DNA from: Neostapfia colusana
Lineage: Eukaryota; Streptophyta; Magnoliopsida; Poales; Poaceae
Direction of reading: 5' to 3'
NCBI GenBank assembly: GCA_030760725.1
Contig: JASWHV010000013.1
Location: forward strand, 35,746,699-35,810,698
Length of the DNA: 64,000 nucleotides
Position 1 is the first letter of the stretch, and every line of letters starts with the position of its first letter. The notes under the pieces were generated by a model. It ran no database searches, was not told the DNA's origin, and saw only the letters and a list, made by a program, of their open reading frames with translations. The position numbers and the translations under genes were made by a program. Shown piece after piece: positions 33,541 through 46,402 of the stretch.

Positions 33541-34338
33541 GGCTCAAGGTCCGGAGCTAAATTGCAATAGTTATGTTTTTACCATGCAAATGTTTCAAAC
33601 TTGCTTTATATCTATGGAAAGTTTGCTCAGTATTCTTTTACTAAGTTTTTGAAGTTTTATGGCTGTTTACGGTGGTTAACATTTCGCTATGGTCTGCAAC
33701 ATGCTTATGTGAGGTGTTCACGTAAGGTGTTGTGGTTTTCGGAACTAACGTGAGTCAAGTCGCAGACTTGTGCTCGAAAGTATTGGTTGTTTATTCTTGT
33801 GCAGGTGTTGATTGAGTTCAAGATATGGCTGGTGATGGGATCTATTGAACTGGTCTTAGGGAGAAGATGAGGTTTAACAACCAAGTTCGGGAGTAATTGT
33901 GGTTGAGTTGATCGGGTGGTCGCGCAACATGTTTGGATCAAGAACAATGCATATGAAGGTATTGTGGAGTTGTTGGAAGGTGTTTGCACGTGTGCAAGGA
34001 GTGCATGGACATGGCAACATGGTTCCAAGGCGTGATGAAGAGATGTGGACGTAAAGAATTGGTAGGAAAGGTCCAACCAGCTGGATTATAGACTCAGGCT
34101 GCGGCTAAGTCGGTTATGGCTCAAATATGGAAAGATTTGAGTTGGTTATGATAGGATTTCGTGTGAGACACGAAGTTGAGTTGTTTTAGGAATGTGGGAT
34201 ACATTTCTAAGATGTTTGGAAGTCTTAAGATTGCTTCTATCAGCTTATAGAAGAGTCTTGAGCAGTTATGGAAAGTTTCGATTCAGAAACTAAGTAGGAT
34301 TAGAGTACTAGTTTGAATTGGGTTGGCCTCTGGGCTAG

Positions 34339-34347
34339 TTATATAAG
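34339..34347 (+). promoter_or_regulatory. TATA box of the copia LTR
   Basis: TTATATAAG, followed by AATAAA at 34407-34412. This gives a short R region, as is usual for copia elements. Confidence 0.65.
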
Positions 34348-34406
34348 CAAGGGAGGACAGAGCTCATGGGTAGATGACTTTGGGCTGTTCCTCTTATGTT
34401 TTGATC

Positions 34407-34412
34407 AATAAA
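34407..34412 (+). terminator. AATAAA polyadenylation signal in the copia LTR
   Basis: AATAAA about 65 bases after the TATA box. Confidence 0.5.
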
Positions 34413-34943
34413 ATTCGTAATTTAGAGGAGATTTTGTGTCTTGTTCGTCCGACTTGTTTTTGTCAAGTCTTTCTCATCGAGTTTCTGGACAGCACGACAG
34501 TGCTTCGGTGTTTTGATCATAACTCGAGTTTTACAGATCCAACTGACGTGATTCTTTTTGGGTTGTCTTCACAACTTGATTGTATATCGTCTGTGAAAAT
34601 TTCACGGTCATTGGATTTGTAGTTTCTTATCTACACGAGTTTATTTGAAGTATTTCAGATCTGGTTTTTACTCGAGTAGAACAGATTGACCCTTGTTTGA
34701 TCTTTCGATCATAACTTGAGTTTTTATTTGGATTTCCATGATTTTGTTGTCGTGTCTTTGTGACTTGATTCTCTATAATATATACCACTTTTGTCACGGT
34801 TGAACACGTTTAGATCAGTCGCATACACAGTTTCCTTAACAGATCGATTTTCTGCCGAGGGTTTTTTTTTGCTTCCGCTAAAAAGTTTAAATCTACCATT
34901 CACCCCCTCTGGTAGCTTTTCACGTGCTCTTTGATCCTACAAT

Positions 34944-34955
34944 TTGTATCAGAGC
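34944..34955 (+). promoter_or_regulatory. Copia primer binding site, one mismatch
   Basis: TTGTATCAGAGC lies three bases after the LTR. It differs from the initiator-Met complement TGGTATCAGAGC at one position. Confidence 0.75.
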
Positions 34956-35002
34956 CACGGTGCTATAATATTTATGATTTGCACGTGTTTTGACTAATCA
35001 AC

Positions 35003-38000
35003 ATGGAGAAATACTCTGCAAAACCTTGTGTGTTCGGTGGCATTGGTTTTCAGGTTTGGAAGGCACGTATGGAGGTTTTCATCCACGCGCAAGGCTTTGC
35101 AATATGGGAAAAGGTGTACAAGACTTATGAAGTGCCACCAAACGATCAAGTCACGGCTATGAACATGAGAGATGTCGATAACAACAACAAAGCATGGAAC
35201 TTGATCATACAAGGATTAACTCAAAGTGACTTTGACCATGTTGCACACCTCCGATCTGCATACGATGTGTGGAAAGCACTTTGTGACTACCACGAAGGAT
35301 CCAACACAATCAAGGAGGTAAGACAACATATTTTCAAGAAAGAATACATGCCCTTTGAGATGCAACCTGGTGAGTCAATCGATGACCTCTTTGCTCGCTT
35401 CAATAAAATTCTCAGCAACATGCGTAGTGTCAACGTTACTTTTTCAGATGCTGAAAATGCTAGGCAATTACTAAGTGCATTAGACATCTCAATTTGGAAG
35501 ATGAAAGTTACATCTATTCGTGAATCTACTTTCATGAGTACACTTACATTATTGTGCTATATTCTAAGTTAAAAACTCATGAAATTGACATAATATCACA
35601 TGAGAACCCCAACAAGTCTATTCATTTGTTTCACAACGTGACATGCCTAGCTCTAGTCAATCTTCATCTTATGGTACACTTTCTTTGTTGTCCTCTCTAA
35701 CCCTTGAACAGATTGAAGAGTTTCCAGAGGAAGATCTTGCACTCATCTCTACTCGGTTCTCAAAAGCATTGCAAAATGTGAGAACTAGAAGGAGAAGAAG
35801 TGTCGGACCTCAATGATGCTTCGAATGTGGTAATACAGGACATTTTGGTACGGATTTCCCTAATCTTTCAGGTCCTACGTCCCGTGATGAAAAGAAAACT
35901 AGGACGAATCACTCCTCTGCAAACGATAAGAAAAAAAGGGTTTTATAGGATGCCAATTGGTAAATAGTTTTATCTCCGCACTTCAAGAACTTGGCTCGAG
36001 CGATGTGGACATCGGAAGTGACCAAGATGAAGATGATTTGGCAAACTTATGCTTCATGGCGGGCAAGTCAGGTTCAAGTATGGAGGAGGCAGAACACAAC
36101 AGCGACAATGAAGAGATATGTCCTACTTGCGAAGAAATGTGTGATGCTATTTCTCGTGCCACTGTTATAGTTAAAAAAAGGACAAAAAGCTTAGGGACAA
36201 TGCTGTTAAAATTGAGTCACTAGAATATGAAATTAATCGTTTGAAATCTTTGATTCCTAGTGATGATTCTTGTTCCTCATGTGATTTAATATATGAACAA
36301 TTATCCTCTCTAAGAAGTGCACATACCTCCACACTTGATAAACTTGAGTTATAGATTGAAAAGAACAGAGAGCTTGCTGCACTTAATGATAAAAACTTGA
36401 AAGATGCTTGTTATTCTACAATTGATTTGCATTGTTCTACTTGTGATGATCTTAATAAGAAACTACAAGATGCTATGAATGAAATTTCTATATTGAACAA
36501 TACTTTACGTTCTCATGAAGTTAAGTACTGTTCCAATTGCAAACTAAAAGGAAAAACTTCATGTCCAAACTGTCTAGACTTGTCTAAGAAACTTGATGAC
36601 ATGAATAGGACACTAGAGCGGTTTTATAATGGGAATAAGAATCTGAACTTGCTGTTGAATTCTTATAAATCTTGCAATGATAAAACTGGTTTAGGTTTTG
36701 ATTCCCATGCTCATGCTAAAGCACATCCACCTAAAATTGTAATGTCATTAGGAAGTGGTTTGATTAAAACAGTTCCTAAACAAAAAGAAGTGGTTTTTAA
36801 ATCTGCAGGAGTGTTGTCTCATTCGATTTCAGATAAACATGTTGTCTGCTCATATAGACATGAACATAAAGTTAAATTTCATTGTACCTACTGTGGTAGA
36901 AATGGTCATGTCATAGATTTTTGTTATAGACTAGCTAAGCAACAGAAAAAAGGAAAGAATGATTGCTAGATCACATAACAACTGTGCAAAACCTGTTGCG
37001 TGTGCTGAACCGAATGTTAGGAATATGCAACCTGCTGTAATGAGTCAAAAACATGCAAAGTTTTCTTCTGGACCTACTGTTTTAGTGCTACTCATGTAAC
37101 ACCTCATAGGTCAATAGTTGGGTACAAAATTCCTCAAACTTTGGCTCATAAACCTGCTGTTTTATCTCAGCCTTTGCGTGTTACTTCTACTGGATGTCGT
37201 GTGACTCAAAACTGGATTCCTAAATGCCTTTTGACTAACCCTAGTATTGAGTCATCGACGTATTGTACTTCTATGTAGGTTACATGCTTGAGGAAGGAGA
37301 ACATTTGGATTGTGGATTCAGGATGCTCACGCCACATGACCAGTAACAAAGAATGGTTGTTCTCCCTCTCTTTTGTGTCACATGTAGAAAATGTTACTTT
37401 TGCCGATAATTCTTCAACTCCTATAATTGCTAAGGGTTCGGTTAGAGTAAATAATCACTACACTTTAAAAGATGTGGCACTTGTTAAAATTGGAAATACA
37501 ACTTGCTTTCTGTTTCACAATTACTAGATGAAAATCTAGAAATTATTTTCACTCAAAATTGTTGCAAGGTTGTAGATTCGAATAGTGAGCTCATTTTTAA
37601 TATGTCTCAGTTCGGAAGAGTTTTTAAAGCTGATTTTGATATGTCCTCCTCTAAGCATAGATGTCTAGTTGCTAATGATTCAAAAGACTTATATTTTTGG
37701 CATCGTAGACTTGGTCACGTTGGCTTTGATCATATCACACGTGTTAGTGCTCTTGACGTGGGCTGCCTAAGCTTAAAGGGGACAAAGACATTGTGTGTGC
37801 TTCTTGTAGACATGCTAATATGGTTGCAGGTTCACATGATCCTCTCACAATGATCATGACAACTGAACCGGGTCAACTTTTGCACCTTGACACCATAGGA
37901 CCTTCACATGTTCAATCCTTCAGAGCTAAATGGTATGTTCTTGTGATTGTTGATGACTATTCTAGATACTCTTGGGTTTATTTTATGGCATCTAAGAATG

Positions 38001-38793
38001 AAACTTTTAGTCACTTTAGAATCTTATTTCTTAGATTATCAATTGATCACCTAGGATCTTTAAAAGCAATTAGAAGTGATAACGGAACCGAATTTAAAAA
38101 TCAATCTTAATCACTTTTGTGTTGAAAATGGAATAGGTCATCAATTTTCTTCACCATATGTACCTCAACAAAACGGTGTTGTAGATAGAAAGAACAGAAC
38201 CTTAGTTGAGATGGCTAGGACTATGCTTGATGAATATCAAACTCCTAGAAAATTTTGGTCTGATGCAATTGCAACTGCTTGTTATGTCTCAAATCGTGTT
38301 TTCTTGCGTGCTATGCTAGGTAAAACACCATATGAACTTCGTTTTAGACATAGGCCTAGTGTCACACACTTTCGGGTCTTTGGTTGCAAATGCTTTGTTA
38401 CGAAACATGGTAATCTTGATAAATTTGAACCTAGATCCGTAGATGGCATGTTTTTTGGTTACCCATCTCATACTAGAGGCTACCGTGTGCTTTTACATGA
38501 CACTAACAAAATTGTGGAGACTTGTGAGGTTTCTATTGATGAAGCTAGCCCAGGTAGTAGCTCTAGTATTGCAGGACCAGACCCATATCCGCGGGGGAGA
38601 GTATTTCCATCAAAGAAGATGAAGAAGTGATGTTGCTGCCCAAAAATTAAGGAGATAATGACATTGTTCCAGCTCCTGAATTTGATTCACAACCAGCACC
38701 GATGACCATCATTGCTGGTCCAGATCATCCTCAAGTCACAAGTTCATCAATTTGTGATGAACATGAAGAAGAAGGAGCTTGTGAATTGTCTAC
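35003..38793 (+). pseudogene. Copia gag-pol (5' part), degraded and cut by E5
   Basis: The Gag domain opens at 35003 (MEKYSAKPCVFGG) and is readable to about 35572. Broken frames carry a knuckle near 35816 that has lost its last Cys (CFECGNTGHF), a coiled-coil-like stretch from 35957 to 36700, and a second, intact knuckle near 36884 (CTYCGRNGHVIDFC). The protease motif VDSGCSRHMT is near 37310. The GAG-pre-integrase motif WHRRLGH is near 37700. The integrase core has LDTIGP and SDNGTEF, then PQQNGVVDRKNR, where the catalytic Glu is replaced by Asp. Protease before integrase before RT is the copia order; RT would lie beyond the E5 insertion at 38794. Several stops and frameshifts make it non-functional. 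The integrase text resembles the maize Opie/Ji type, so SIRE/Maximus is likely. Confidence 0.85.
38789..38793. repeat. Predicted target duplication of E5 (TCTAC), left copy only
   Basis: These are the five bases before the E5 LTR terminus TGTCAGGG. The matching copy should lie right of the window, so this is a prediction. Confidence 0.4.
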
Positions 38794-39010
38794 TGTCAGG
38801 GCCCGGTCCCGATCACGGGGCCGTGCCGCTCGCCCGGGAATAGCATTGGGTGGTGCCGTGCGATGCGGCACCCAACAGCACACATAATAAAGCATAAGAT
38901 TACATAAATCAAGTGGAAGCTTACAAAGTGTAAATTTTACAAATACTTCTCAAAATAATCTACAGCGGAAGACTAATACAACTCACGTCTCATACCTGTG
39001 CTAAGCAACA

Positions 39011-39040
39011 GAGAAGGTGTCCAGCCCACGGACCCTTCTC
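39011..39040 (-). other. HP-B hairpin, E5 copy
   Basis: Sense GAGAAGGGUCC pairs with GGACACCUUCUC: a 4-bp upper stem, an A bulge on the 3' side and a 7-bp lower stem. The loop is GUGGGCU. This is the longest perfect copy. Confidence 0.65.
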
Positions 39041-39355
39041 TCTAGCAACACTATCACAATAGCAGTGGCAGGGGTTGCCATGAGTTCACCACTCAGAGAG
39101 TTCCGAGTCTCATTGGACACCCGTACATATCAGCGTACAGTTATTACATGCAAAACAACTTATGCAGTATCTGTGAGCATGAAGCTCAGCAAGACTTAAC
39201 CGTCACCCTAGTTATGAAACTCTACATGCTGAAAATAGAGGGCTGATTATAGAAGTTTGCGCAAAGGATGAACTTGAGCTACAGGAAAGTCCTTACTTCA
39301 AGTTTTAAGCAACTTTTATAGCCCTTGCACAATTTACATCGAGACCTTGCGCCAT

Positions 39356-39404
39356 TAACATCGAGACTCCACAATCAAATAAGAAACGCTTTGCCTCGAC
39401 GCTA
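39356..39404 (-). other. HP-A hairpin, E5 copy
   Basis: Sense UAGCGUCGAGGC pairs with GUCUCGAUGUUA in 12 consecutive pairs, including three G-U, around a 25-nt loop. The loop has one change (UUAUUU for UUGUUU). Confidence 0.6.
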
Positions 39405-40011
39405 CTTGCCCAAGGTGAAAAATAAATTTAGTGAAAGTGTTGTTCATTCCTCATCTCCATTATGAGGATTACTCACGAAGCATATTAAATGTTTCCCAGT
39501 TTATTACTACGTCACGACTCAGTGTACAAGTATGCTCACTACCGCGAGTGACGGTGATTGCAATCAAAAACACCCGGCTGACACGACACGTACACCCGTA
39601 CTCGACGTTGCACACAGCAACCGTCACTGACGTCGTACGTGGCAACCTTTCACACGACACCCAAATGTCGAACCGGTCCCACCGACTGGGATTAAGTCTC
39701 ACTATGGAAAACCCTCGTAGAGCCAACTTCTCTATCCTTTCAGCATCTGCATCAGACGGTGAGGTATGCCTTGACACCCAGGTTAACATGTTACATCGGT
39801 TTCCTGGGTCCCATATAGCCCGTATGCATCCGATACACATCTCAAACTTGTCCAGCAGGGCCGCACACGAGAACAGGCCTTAATTGACTCAGACATATAC
39901 TAGGTTCATAGGACCACGTCCTTGAGCCTTTCATCCACTGCCCGGTCTCCATTCCCAACTATGAGGATCAATTCCCAACTCTTTCGATTGAACCCGCTTA
40001 ATCCCGGTTCA

Positions 40012-40033
40012 CGAGTAGGAAACTGCCTACTCG
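40012..40033. other. HP-C palindrome, E5 copy with changed arms
   Basis: CGAGTAGG and CCTACTCG pair around AAACTG. The inner pairs differ from the CGAGTAGTT form in E4 and family A, yet pairing is kept. Confidence 0.5.
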
Positions 40034-42521
40034 AGTTATGCCTCTTTTAATCCACTTTTGTTAACTTGAGATCAGCAGTTATATAATCAATTAATAACCT
40101 ACTCTTCATTGTACTCCAGGGTTTTCTAGGTCATGCATTTGGAGTTTCATACCACCTAGACTTAATGCAATAACTAAATGCTAGACAATATAAAGTGATT
40201 ACAAATAAAAACTTGTAAGTTTTGATGCAAACCGGGGCTTGCCTTTATTTTGCAGGGGACTTATATATATATGAACTTCAGTTAGTGAAGACCACTTGAG
40301 GCATGATCAGTTGCTTTCCTCCTTCTTGATCTCCACTCTGATGACTTAAAATTCTCCACGTAGATGCTACACGTAATGAACATGCACATGGATTTAATTG
40401 TAAAGATTTTTCTAACAAGTCCTAATGACAAGTTTAAAATCCGGAAGTCTGTTTAATAATTTAAAATAACACTGGTGCTAGTGGTTTTGGTTTGAGGTTA
40501 GGCACTATGATCAAGTGAGATGTTTTGTTCATCACTTGTGTGATACTCATCTAAATAGGTTGAACAGCACAGTGGTGATCCAGAGCCCCAATGGAGCTGA
40601 GAATTTTCATGTGAGTTCCTTGTCAGAAGAAAGTCCTCTGGACCAAAAATTAGCACTTCTCCTTGAGTGGTTTGTTCAGAACAATTCTATAAGAAATTAA
40701 GAAAAAAGGAGTTAATTCTGAAGTAACTTCCATGTTCATGACAAAATTAGTGAACTAAAATTTCAATTATAGCTCATAGGACTTGCATGAATTTTCCTAG
40801 GATTTTTGGAGCTAAGAATTACCCAGAACTGAATTTCCAAGTTTTAGAAATTCTCTGAAAATGTTTCTGTATTCAATTGAACACAGCAACTTCAAATCTG
40901 AATGGCCCTAATCAAATAAACTCCAAATGAGATGAAATTTTTACATTAGTTCACCAACATCCTTAAGAATATTTTGGCAAAATTTGAGGAATTTGGATGA
41001 ACCAAACTCCCCCAAAAATTCTTTTGCTGAAAAGCTTTAAAGAATTTTCCAGATTTAAATACTGAGTTTCATACAAATTGGGTTGCATATTTGGATAGAG
41101 TTTTCCAACCTGAATCCAACCCAATTTGAATCACTAAATTTGGAGCTTCCTAGTAAAAGTTATGAGGTTCTAAAGTTTGGGGAAAAATCTGAAATTGAAC
41201 TCTGTTCTATTTTTCCAATTTTCAGAGACATAAGAAATTAACACCACATTTGGCCAAGCAAATGAGGTCCAATACCTCTGAAATTTTTACTGGAGTTCAA
41301 GTATTTTTGGATGAATCTGCTTCCCAAATTTGGGAATTTTCCAATACACATAGCTCCTGGAAAAATTCCTACAAATTTTCCTTATATGAATTAATGAGAC
41401 AAATCCAGGTATTTTCATAAGCATTGGGCTGTACCCCTGGATACTACTCTTTGAGAGGAATCCAAAAAATTTATTTGACAATTTTGGGACACTCCTACAC
41501 AAAGTTGTGGCTCTCCAAAGTTTAAATTGAAAACTGAAATTCCTAAAATGTTTAAACGCCTGCTAGTGGGTCCCACCCGAGTTCGTCTTCTTCCTCATGC
41601 CAAACAGAGGCAGCGGGGGCGGCCTCCGGCGAGCGTCGCCGGAACAGCCTTACCAGCCATCTCCCGACCTCAAACTCGCCACCCCACCCTAACTCGGCCC
41701 GCAGAACAGGTTGGGAGGGTCGCCGGCAGCCAGGGATCGCAGGAAAATGGAGCGCGGCGGCGGCAGTGGCCGCTAGGGTTCCAGTGAGGTCTTAAACCTT
41801 CTACACCGAATCAAAACAGTCGGGAATTGATCGGAGAGCACCGTGGGAGCTTGAGGATGTCAAAAATTGACGCCAAACCTCGTGAAAAGACCGGCAACAT
41901 CGAGCTCCACGGTGACCCGAGATGTTTTTCCATGGCGACCTGAAAAACAACAAGAACACGGTCGTTTCTGGATCATTTAGCTCAATTCTTGGTTGAGGGG
42001 GAGCGCTACGATGTGAGAAAGGTGCTTGCAAGTTTGCTCGGCCAGTAGCTACCCGAGTAACTTGAATTTCAGGGTAGACCGAGCTCTACCCGAATACACT
42101 ATGTTTCAGAAAATCTGGAAATTATCCGCACCCGGTTGATCAATCGCTATACGGTTTGCAGCTACACGATCTAGGGAGTATAGCACACCTCTTTCATGTA
42201 GAGGAGGGACGGTGAAAATGGCCGTGGCGTGCCGCCCGCGGTGACCCGACTTGGCTTCCGCCGGTGAGCTTCGTTTCTTGGTGCCAGTTGCTGATTTGCG
42301 CGCTCCAAGGGCTAGGAGCTTCGGCGTTGTGGGGCTAGCGTGGTAGAGCACACGTGGGTGCTGCTTTTCTGTGCTGCCGGTGCGAACAACCGAGGCTCGG
42401 ATGGGGCCGGCGATCGGGAGAACGCAGAGCGCGGCGGTGAGTCTGCTGGTTCTGTTCTTGCGTGAGGAAAAATCGAGAGCGCGATCGAGTGAGGAGGCAG
42501 TGTGCTTCGGTTTGCTCGGTG

Positions 42522-42526
42522 TGTAA
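42522..42526. repeat. Target site duplication of E4, left copy (TGTAA)
   Basis: TGTAA precedes the E4 terminus TGTAAAAG and is repeated at 56001-56005. Confidence 0.9.
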
Positions 42527-45413
42527 TGTAAAAGTTCCAAAACTTGTGAATAGAAAACTTGAGCTATGAATAAAGTTGAGTTCGAATACAAGAAATGGGA
42601 CTTACAAAAACTTTTGTTTACTCATGAAAGTGTTGGCATGTGCTGTAAAACTTTGAAATCAGTTTGAAATAAGAGGGCCACTTCCAAAAAGAAGAAGGGC
42701 ATGTTTCAAAAGAGGAAATTCAAACTGTTGTTTAAAAAGTTGTATTTGCAATGACCAACTCAAAGATCAGAGGGCATATTCAAACTCCCCAGGTTCAAAT
42801 TGTAGAGGGAGCAAATTTGGAGCAAATTTGGAGGTGCTTTGATAGGAATATCAAAGGAACTTGTAAATTTCATCCAAAGTTGAATTTAAACTCAAAACAG
42901 AGGAATAACTTATCAAATTGCCAAATGAATTTTGGATTTAAGTTCCTCAGAGCTGAAGTTTACAATGTGCCAAAAATTGGGATATTTAGGAGAGGAGGTG
43001 AGTGGGACCCAATTGTCATTGAGGAGAGGGGGAGACTTAGCACATAAGCAACAGTCTCTCTGTTCAGACTCAAACCGGATCACTGTTTTCACTCGAAGGA
43101 CCGAACGCGCGTGCGCGCGCCACCGAAACCACGCGACCGCCAGCTCCCGAGCTGCTTCGACGTCGGTTCCCCTCGCCCTTATCGTCCTCCCACCGAGAGC
43201 GCACACCTCACAGCACCGAGCCACGTCCGAGCCACACGCCCTCCTCGCCACAGCGCCGTTTCCGGGAGCTTTTGCCGCCGCCGCGCCCACACGCTCGGGC
43301 TCCCATCGTCAACCCTCTCCCCAAGCCGTAGACACCCGGACGAGCTCGAAAGCAACGTCGCCCACACTCCCTGAAGCTGTCAAGTCCAGTTCTGAGGGTG
43401 CAGCGGGCTGCAATCGCCTCGGCGAGCCGGTTCTTCCCCGGCGGACCAACCTCGGTGACTTGACTTCAAACCAAGCCACTCCGGTGTTTCACGCCCAACA
43501 AAGCCACGAAAAAGGTTGGTTACCACCTCTCCTTGCTGTCCACTGAGTTCGGGGTCAGTTCATGGGACCATCTAGCCGGAATTTGAGTTTTACTCATGGC
43601 GGTTTCTTCGGGTCGCCGGCTCCAGACCGGGAAATTCTTCCCCGAGGTGTGAGGGCTTCCAGTTGTGTGCTGGTGTTATGATCCTCAGCCTCCTGACCTC
43701 CTCGACCAAACAGCGCCTGATTCCATCAACCCTAGCCGAAGAAAGCCCAGTTTTTACACTGTCACCGCAAAAACCACCTCGGGCGCACGGTGACAGCATA
43801 GCTAGCGGCCTCTCCAAGCAAAATTGAGCACACGTCGATGATCTACACCTTCCACTGATGCTGTAGCGCTAATCCTTCGTGCTTTTGGCGAGCTAGAACA
43901 GCGGCGCTACGTCGCCGAAGCTCGGTTAAGCCGCCACACCGTCGCGAGCTTGGTTAGGGCCGACGTCGGTGTGGGGAAACCCTCTCCACGTGATCAGCGC
44001 ACAAAATTAGGGGCTGACGGCAAGTTTGAGCACGGGAAGTGAACGGAGGCCCGGGTTCCGAAGTTTCTGGCGAGCTCCGGCGGCGAGGGTCACGCGGGAG
44101 CCGGAGGAAGACGAAGGTGGTCGGTCCCACCCGTCAGCGGCTGAAGTTAAACATACGGGATTCTCTGTGGCCTCGGATCAAACTGTGACAATGTGGGAAA
44201 TACTCTGTAACCCGTGTGGCTCGTGTTTCAGCGGTCAACACGTGGCCCTGTGGCCCGCAGTCAGAGTTTAAACAATTCTCGGTTTAATTTGAATTCCAAA
44301 TTCGGTTCAAACTTTAGAACCTCATAACTTTTGCTAGGAAGCTCCAAATTTAGTGATTCAAATTGGGTTGGATTCAGAATGAAATTCTCTATCCAAATAT
44401 ACAAACCAATAGAAAATTCTTTAAAGCTTTTCAGCAAAAGAATTTTAGAGGGAGTTTGGTTCATCCAAAATTCCCCAAATTTTGCCAGGATATTCTTTAG
44501 GATAGTAGGAGACCCCTGTAAAAGTTTCAGCTCATTTGGAGTTGATTTAGTTAGGATAATTATAATTCCAAGTTTCTGTATTCAAATAAAGACAGAAACA
44601 TTTTCAGAGAATTTCCAAAACTTGGAGATTCAGTTCTGGGCATTCCATAGCTCCAAAAATTCTAGGAAAATTCATGCATACTCCCTGAGCTATGTCTGAA
44701 ATTATAGTTCACTTGAATTTGCACGAGAGTGCAAATTTAATCAGAATTAATTCCTTTTTGCTTAAATGCTTAGGGAATTGTTCTGGGTGATCCACTTAGT
44801 GAAATGTTCTGAATTTTGGTCCAGAGGATTTTCTTGTGACAAGGAACTCACAAGAAAATTCCCAGCTCCATTGGAGCCTTGGATCATTAGTGTTCTGTTC
44901 AACCATTAGTTGATCTCCCCACCCAAGTGATGAACCTCACTTCTCACTTGAGGATAATGCTTAGACACACACCCAAACCACCACCCCAGTTTCATTTTAA
45001 ATTCTTAAACAGAGTTCCAGTTTTGAAACTTGTCTTTAGCACTTGTTAGCAAAGGATTTATAATTAAACAGGTATGCATATTCATAACGTGTAGTGATTA
45101 AACGTGGATACGTGAAGAGTGGATCAAGGAGCAAGAAAGGCAGACATTGAGCTGCAAGTCAGCAGAAACTAACTCCACGAACATCTGACTTTAGTCACCT
45201 GCAAAACCAAGGCAAGCCCCGGTTTGCACTTAAGTTGTTTTTAAAGTTTTCCCTTTGTTCACTACATTTGGTCAAGGTTTGTATGTGCATTAGGTCAAGC
45301 ATGTTGATACTCCACTTGCATAACCAGACATGAATCCCTGAGGTCAAGGGTAGCATTGTGTCATCGCTGTAGAATAAGGCCGTGCTAAATAGGCTAGGAC
45401 ATCCGGTAGAAGA

Positions 45414-45434
45414 CGAGTAGTTGGAAACTACTCG
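45414..45434. other. HP-C palindrome, E4 5' LTR copy
   Basis: CGAGTAGTT and AACTACTCG around GGA. The 3' LTR copy (54796-54816) has one mismatch. Confidence 0.5.
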
Positions 45435-46029
45435 CGAGCTATAGTTCAGAATATCATAAGTGTGGTTGGGATAGGAAGCAAACTAAACTTTACATTTCTA
45501 AAGATGAGACCGGGCAGAGGGGTTAGGCTGCGACAAGACGAGGTCTTGGTCGAGTAGCTCTGCCTGTGTCGGTTAAGGGCCGATGCGTATGCCACGTCCA
45601 GGAGCAAGTATTGAGTTGTGTACCGGATGCTTACTGATATATGGGAACCAGGAAACCGATGTACCAGGTTCACTGGATTGTAGAGGCATACCACATCGTC
45701 TCGTTAGACCTATGAGCCCGAGACGGCGCGACCGGTTCTACAGTTTAGTGTCCTGAGAAAGGTTGCCACATACGACGTAATGAAGGATGCCAGAGTTGGG
45801 TCTTCAGAGGCGGGCGTATGTGTCGAGTTATCCGGGTAGTATTTGATTCGAATCACCGTCCCTCGCGGTTATTAAGTACCGCTTGCTTCCATGTTGTGAT
45901 GTAGTTAATCAACTTGTGTGGAAACAGTTTGCAAAAGTATAATTGTTGCTATGATTATGTTAAGTTGCATGAAAACCATGTTTGAAGTAGATATAGAGCT
46001 AACTAAATTTATTTTCTACCTTGGGGCAA

Positions 46030-46080
46030 GTAACATTGGAATAAAGCGTTTCTTGTTTGATTGTGGAGTTCCAATGTTGC
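46030..46080 (+). other. HP-A hairpin, E4 5' LTR copy
   Basis: GUAACAUUGGAAU pairs with GUUCCAAUGUUGC (13 pairs, two G-U at the ends) around a 25-nt loop identical to that of H1. The stem is preserved exactly in the 3' LTR at 55412-55462. Confidence 0.65.
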
Positions 46081-46224
46081 TGATCACAAGGTCATGATTA
46101 ATATGGCTAAAATTTTTAAGTTAAGGATGAACTCGTAGGCGAGTCTTTTCACAAATGACAGGTTTAGGTCTTAGGTTACTTTCATCTAGAGTTTCATGTC
46201 TTAGGAGAGACGGTTAAGTCTTGC

Positions 46225-46240
46225 TGAGCCTTTATGCTCA
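46225..46240 (+). other. HP-D hairpin, E4 5' LTR copy
   Basis: TGAGC and GCTCA around CTTTAT, flanked by CTTGC on both sides. Confidence 0.5.
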
Positions 46241-46370
46241 CTCTTGCTATATAAGTGGTTTTGCAGGTAAACCTCGACACTATAAAGAGGGTTGTCCGGT
46301 GAGACTCGGAAACTTCCAAGTCATGTCACACTTGGAGAACCTAGCCGCTGCCTTGTCTTCGTGTTGCTAG

Positions 46371-46402
46371 CGAGAGGAGTCCGCGGGCTGGACCTCTTCT
46401 CG
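46371..46402 (+). other. HP-B hairpin, E4 5' LTR copy
   Basis: GUCC/GGAC closes GCGGGCU. A C bulges on the 3' side, then eight pairs follow (CGAGAGGA with UCUUCUCG, one G-U). The 3' LTR copy is at 55752-55783. Confidence 0.6.

Larger units (their letters stand above)
33460..34941 (+). repeat. 5' LTR of a Ty1/copia element
   Basis: About 1.48 kb between the broken E2 pol and a primer-like site. The right end CTACA is certain. The left end is TG at 33460 or 33462, which I could not fix because no second LTR is in the window. It contains a clear TATATAAG, an AATAAA shortly after it, and the T-rich and C-rich end typical of this group (CTTCCGC, CACCCCCTC). The length suits SIRE/Maximus-type grass elements. 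Confidence 0.7.
38794..42526 (-). mobile_element. E5: first part of its family B 3' LTR, interrupted by E4
   Basis: The LTR starts TGTCAGGGCCCGG, the reverse complement of a family B LTR end. It continues with the same blocks as E4's LTR in reverse order: HP-B, HP-A, HP-C and the GCAAACCGGGGCTTGCC block at 40229. It stops at 42526, where E4 inserted, and resumes at 56006. The total LTR is about 4.46 kb. The GC-rich region at 42106-42591 has open frames but no domain. Confidence 0.85.

Noticed and set aside
34942..34960. Possible tRNA-related gene at TATCAGAGCC
   Set aside because: It is a primer binding site complementary to a tRNA end, not a tRNA gene; no cloverleaf is present.
42932..43546. 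204-residue frame in the E4 5' LTR
   Set aside because: The 3' LTR copy keeps only a shorter frame (92 residues at 52294-52572), and no domain is recognisable.
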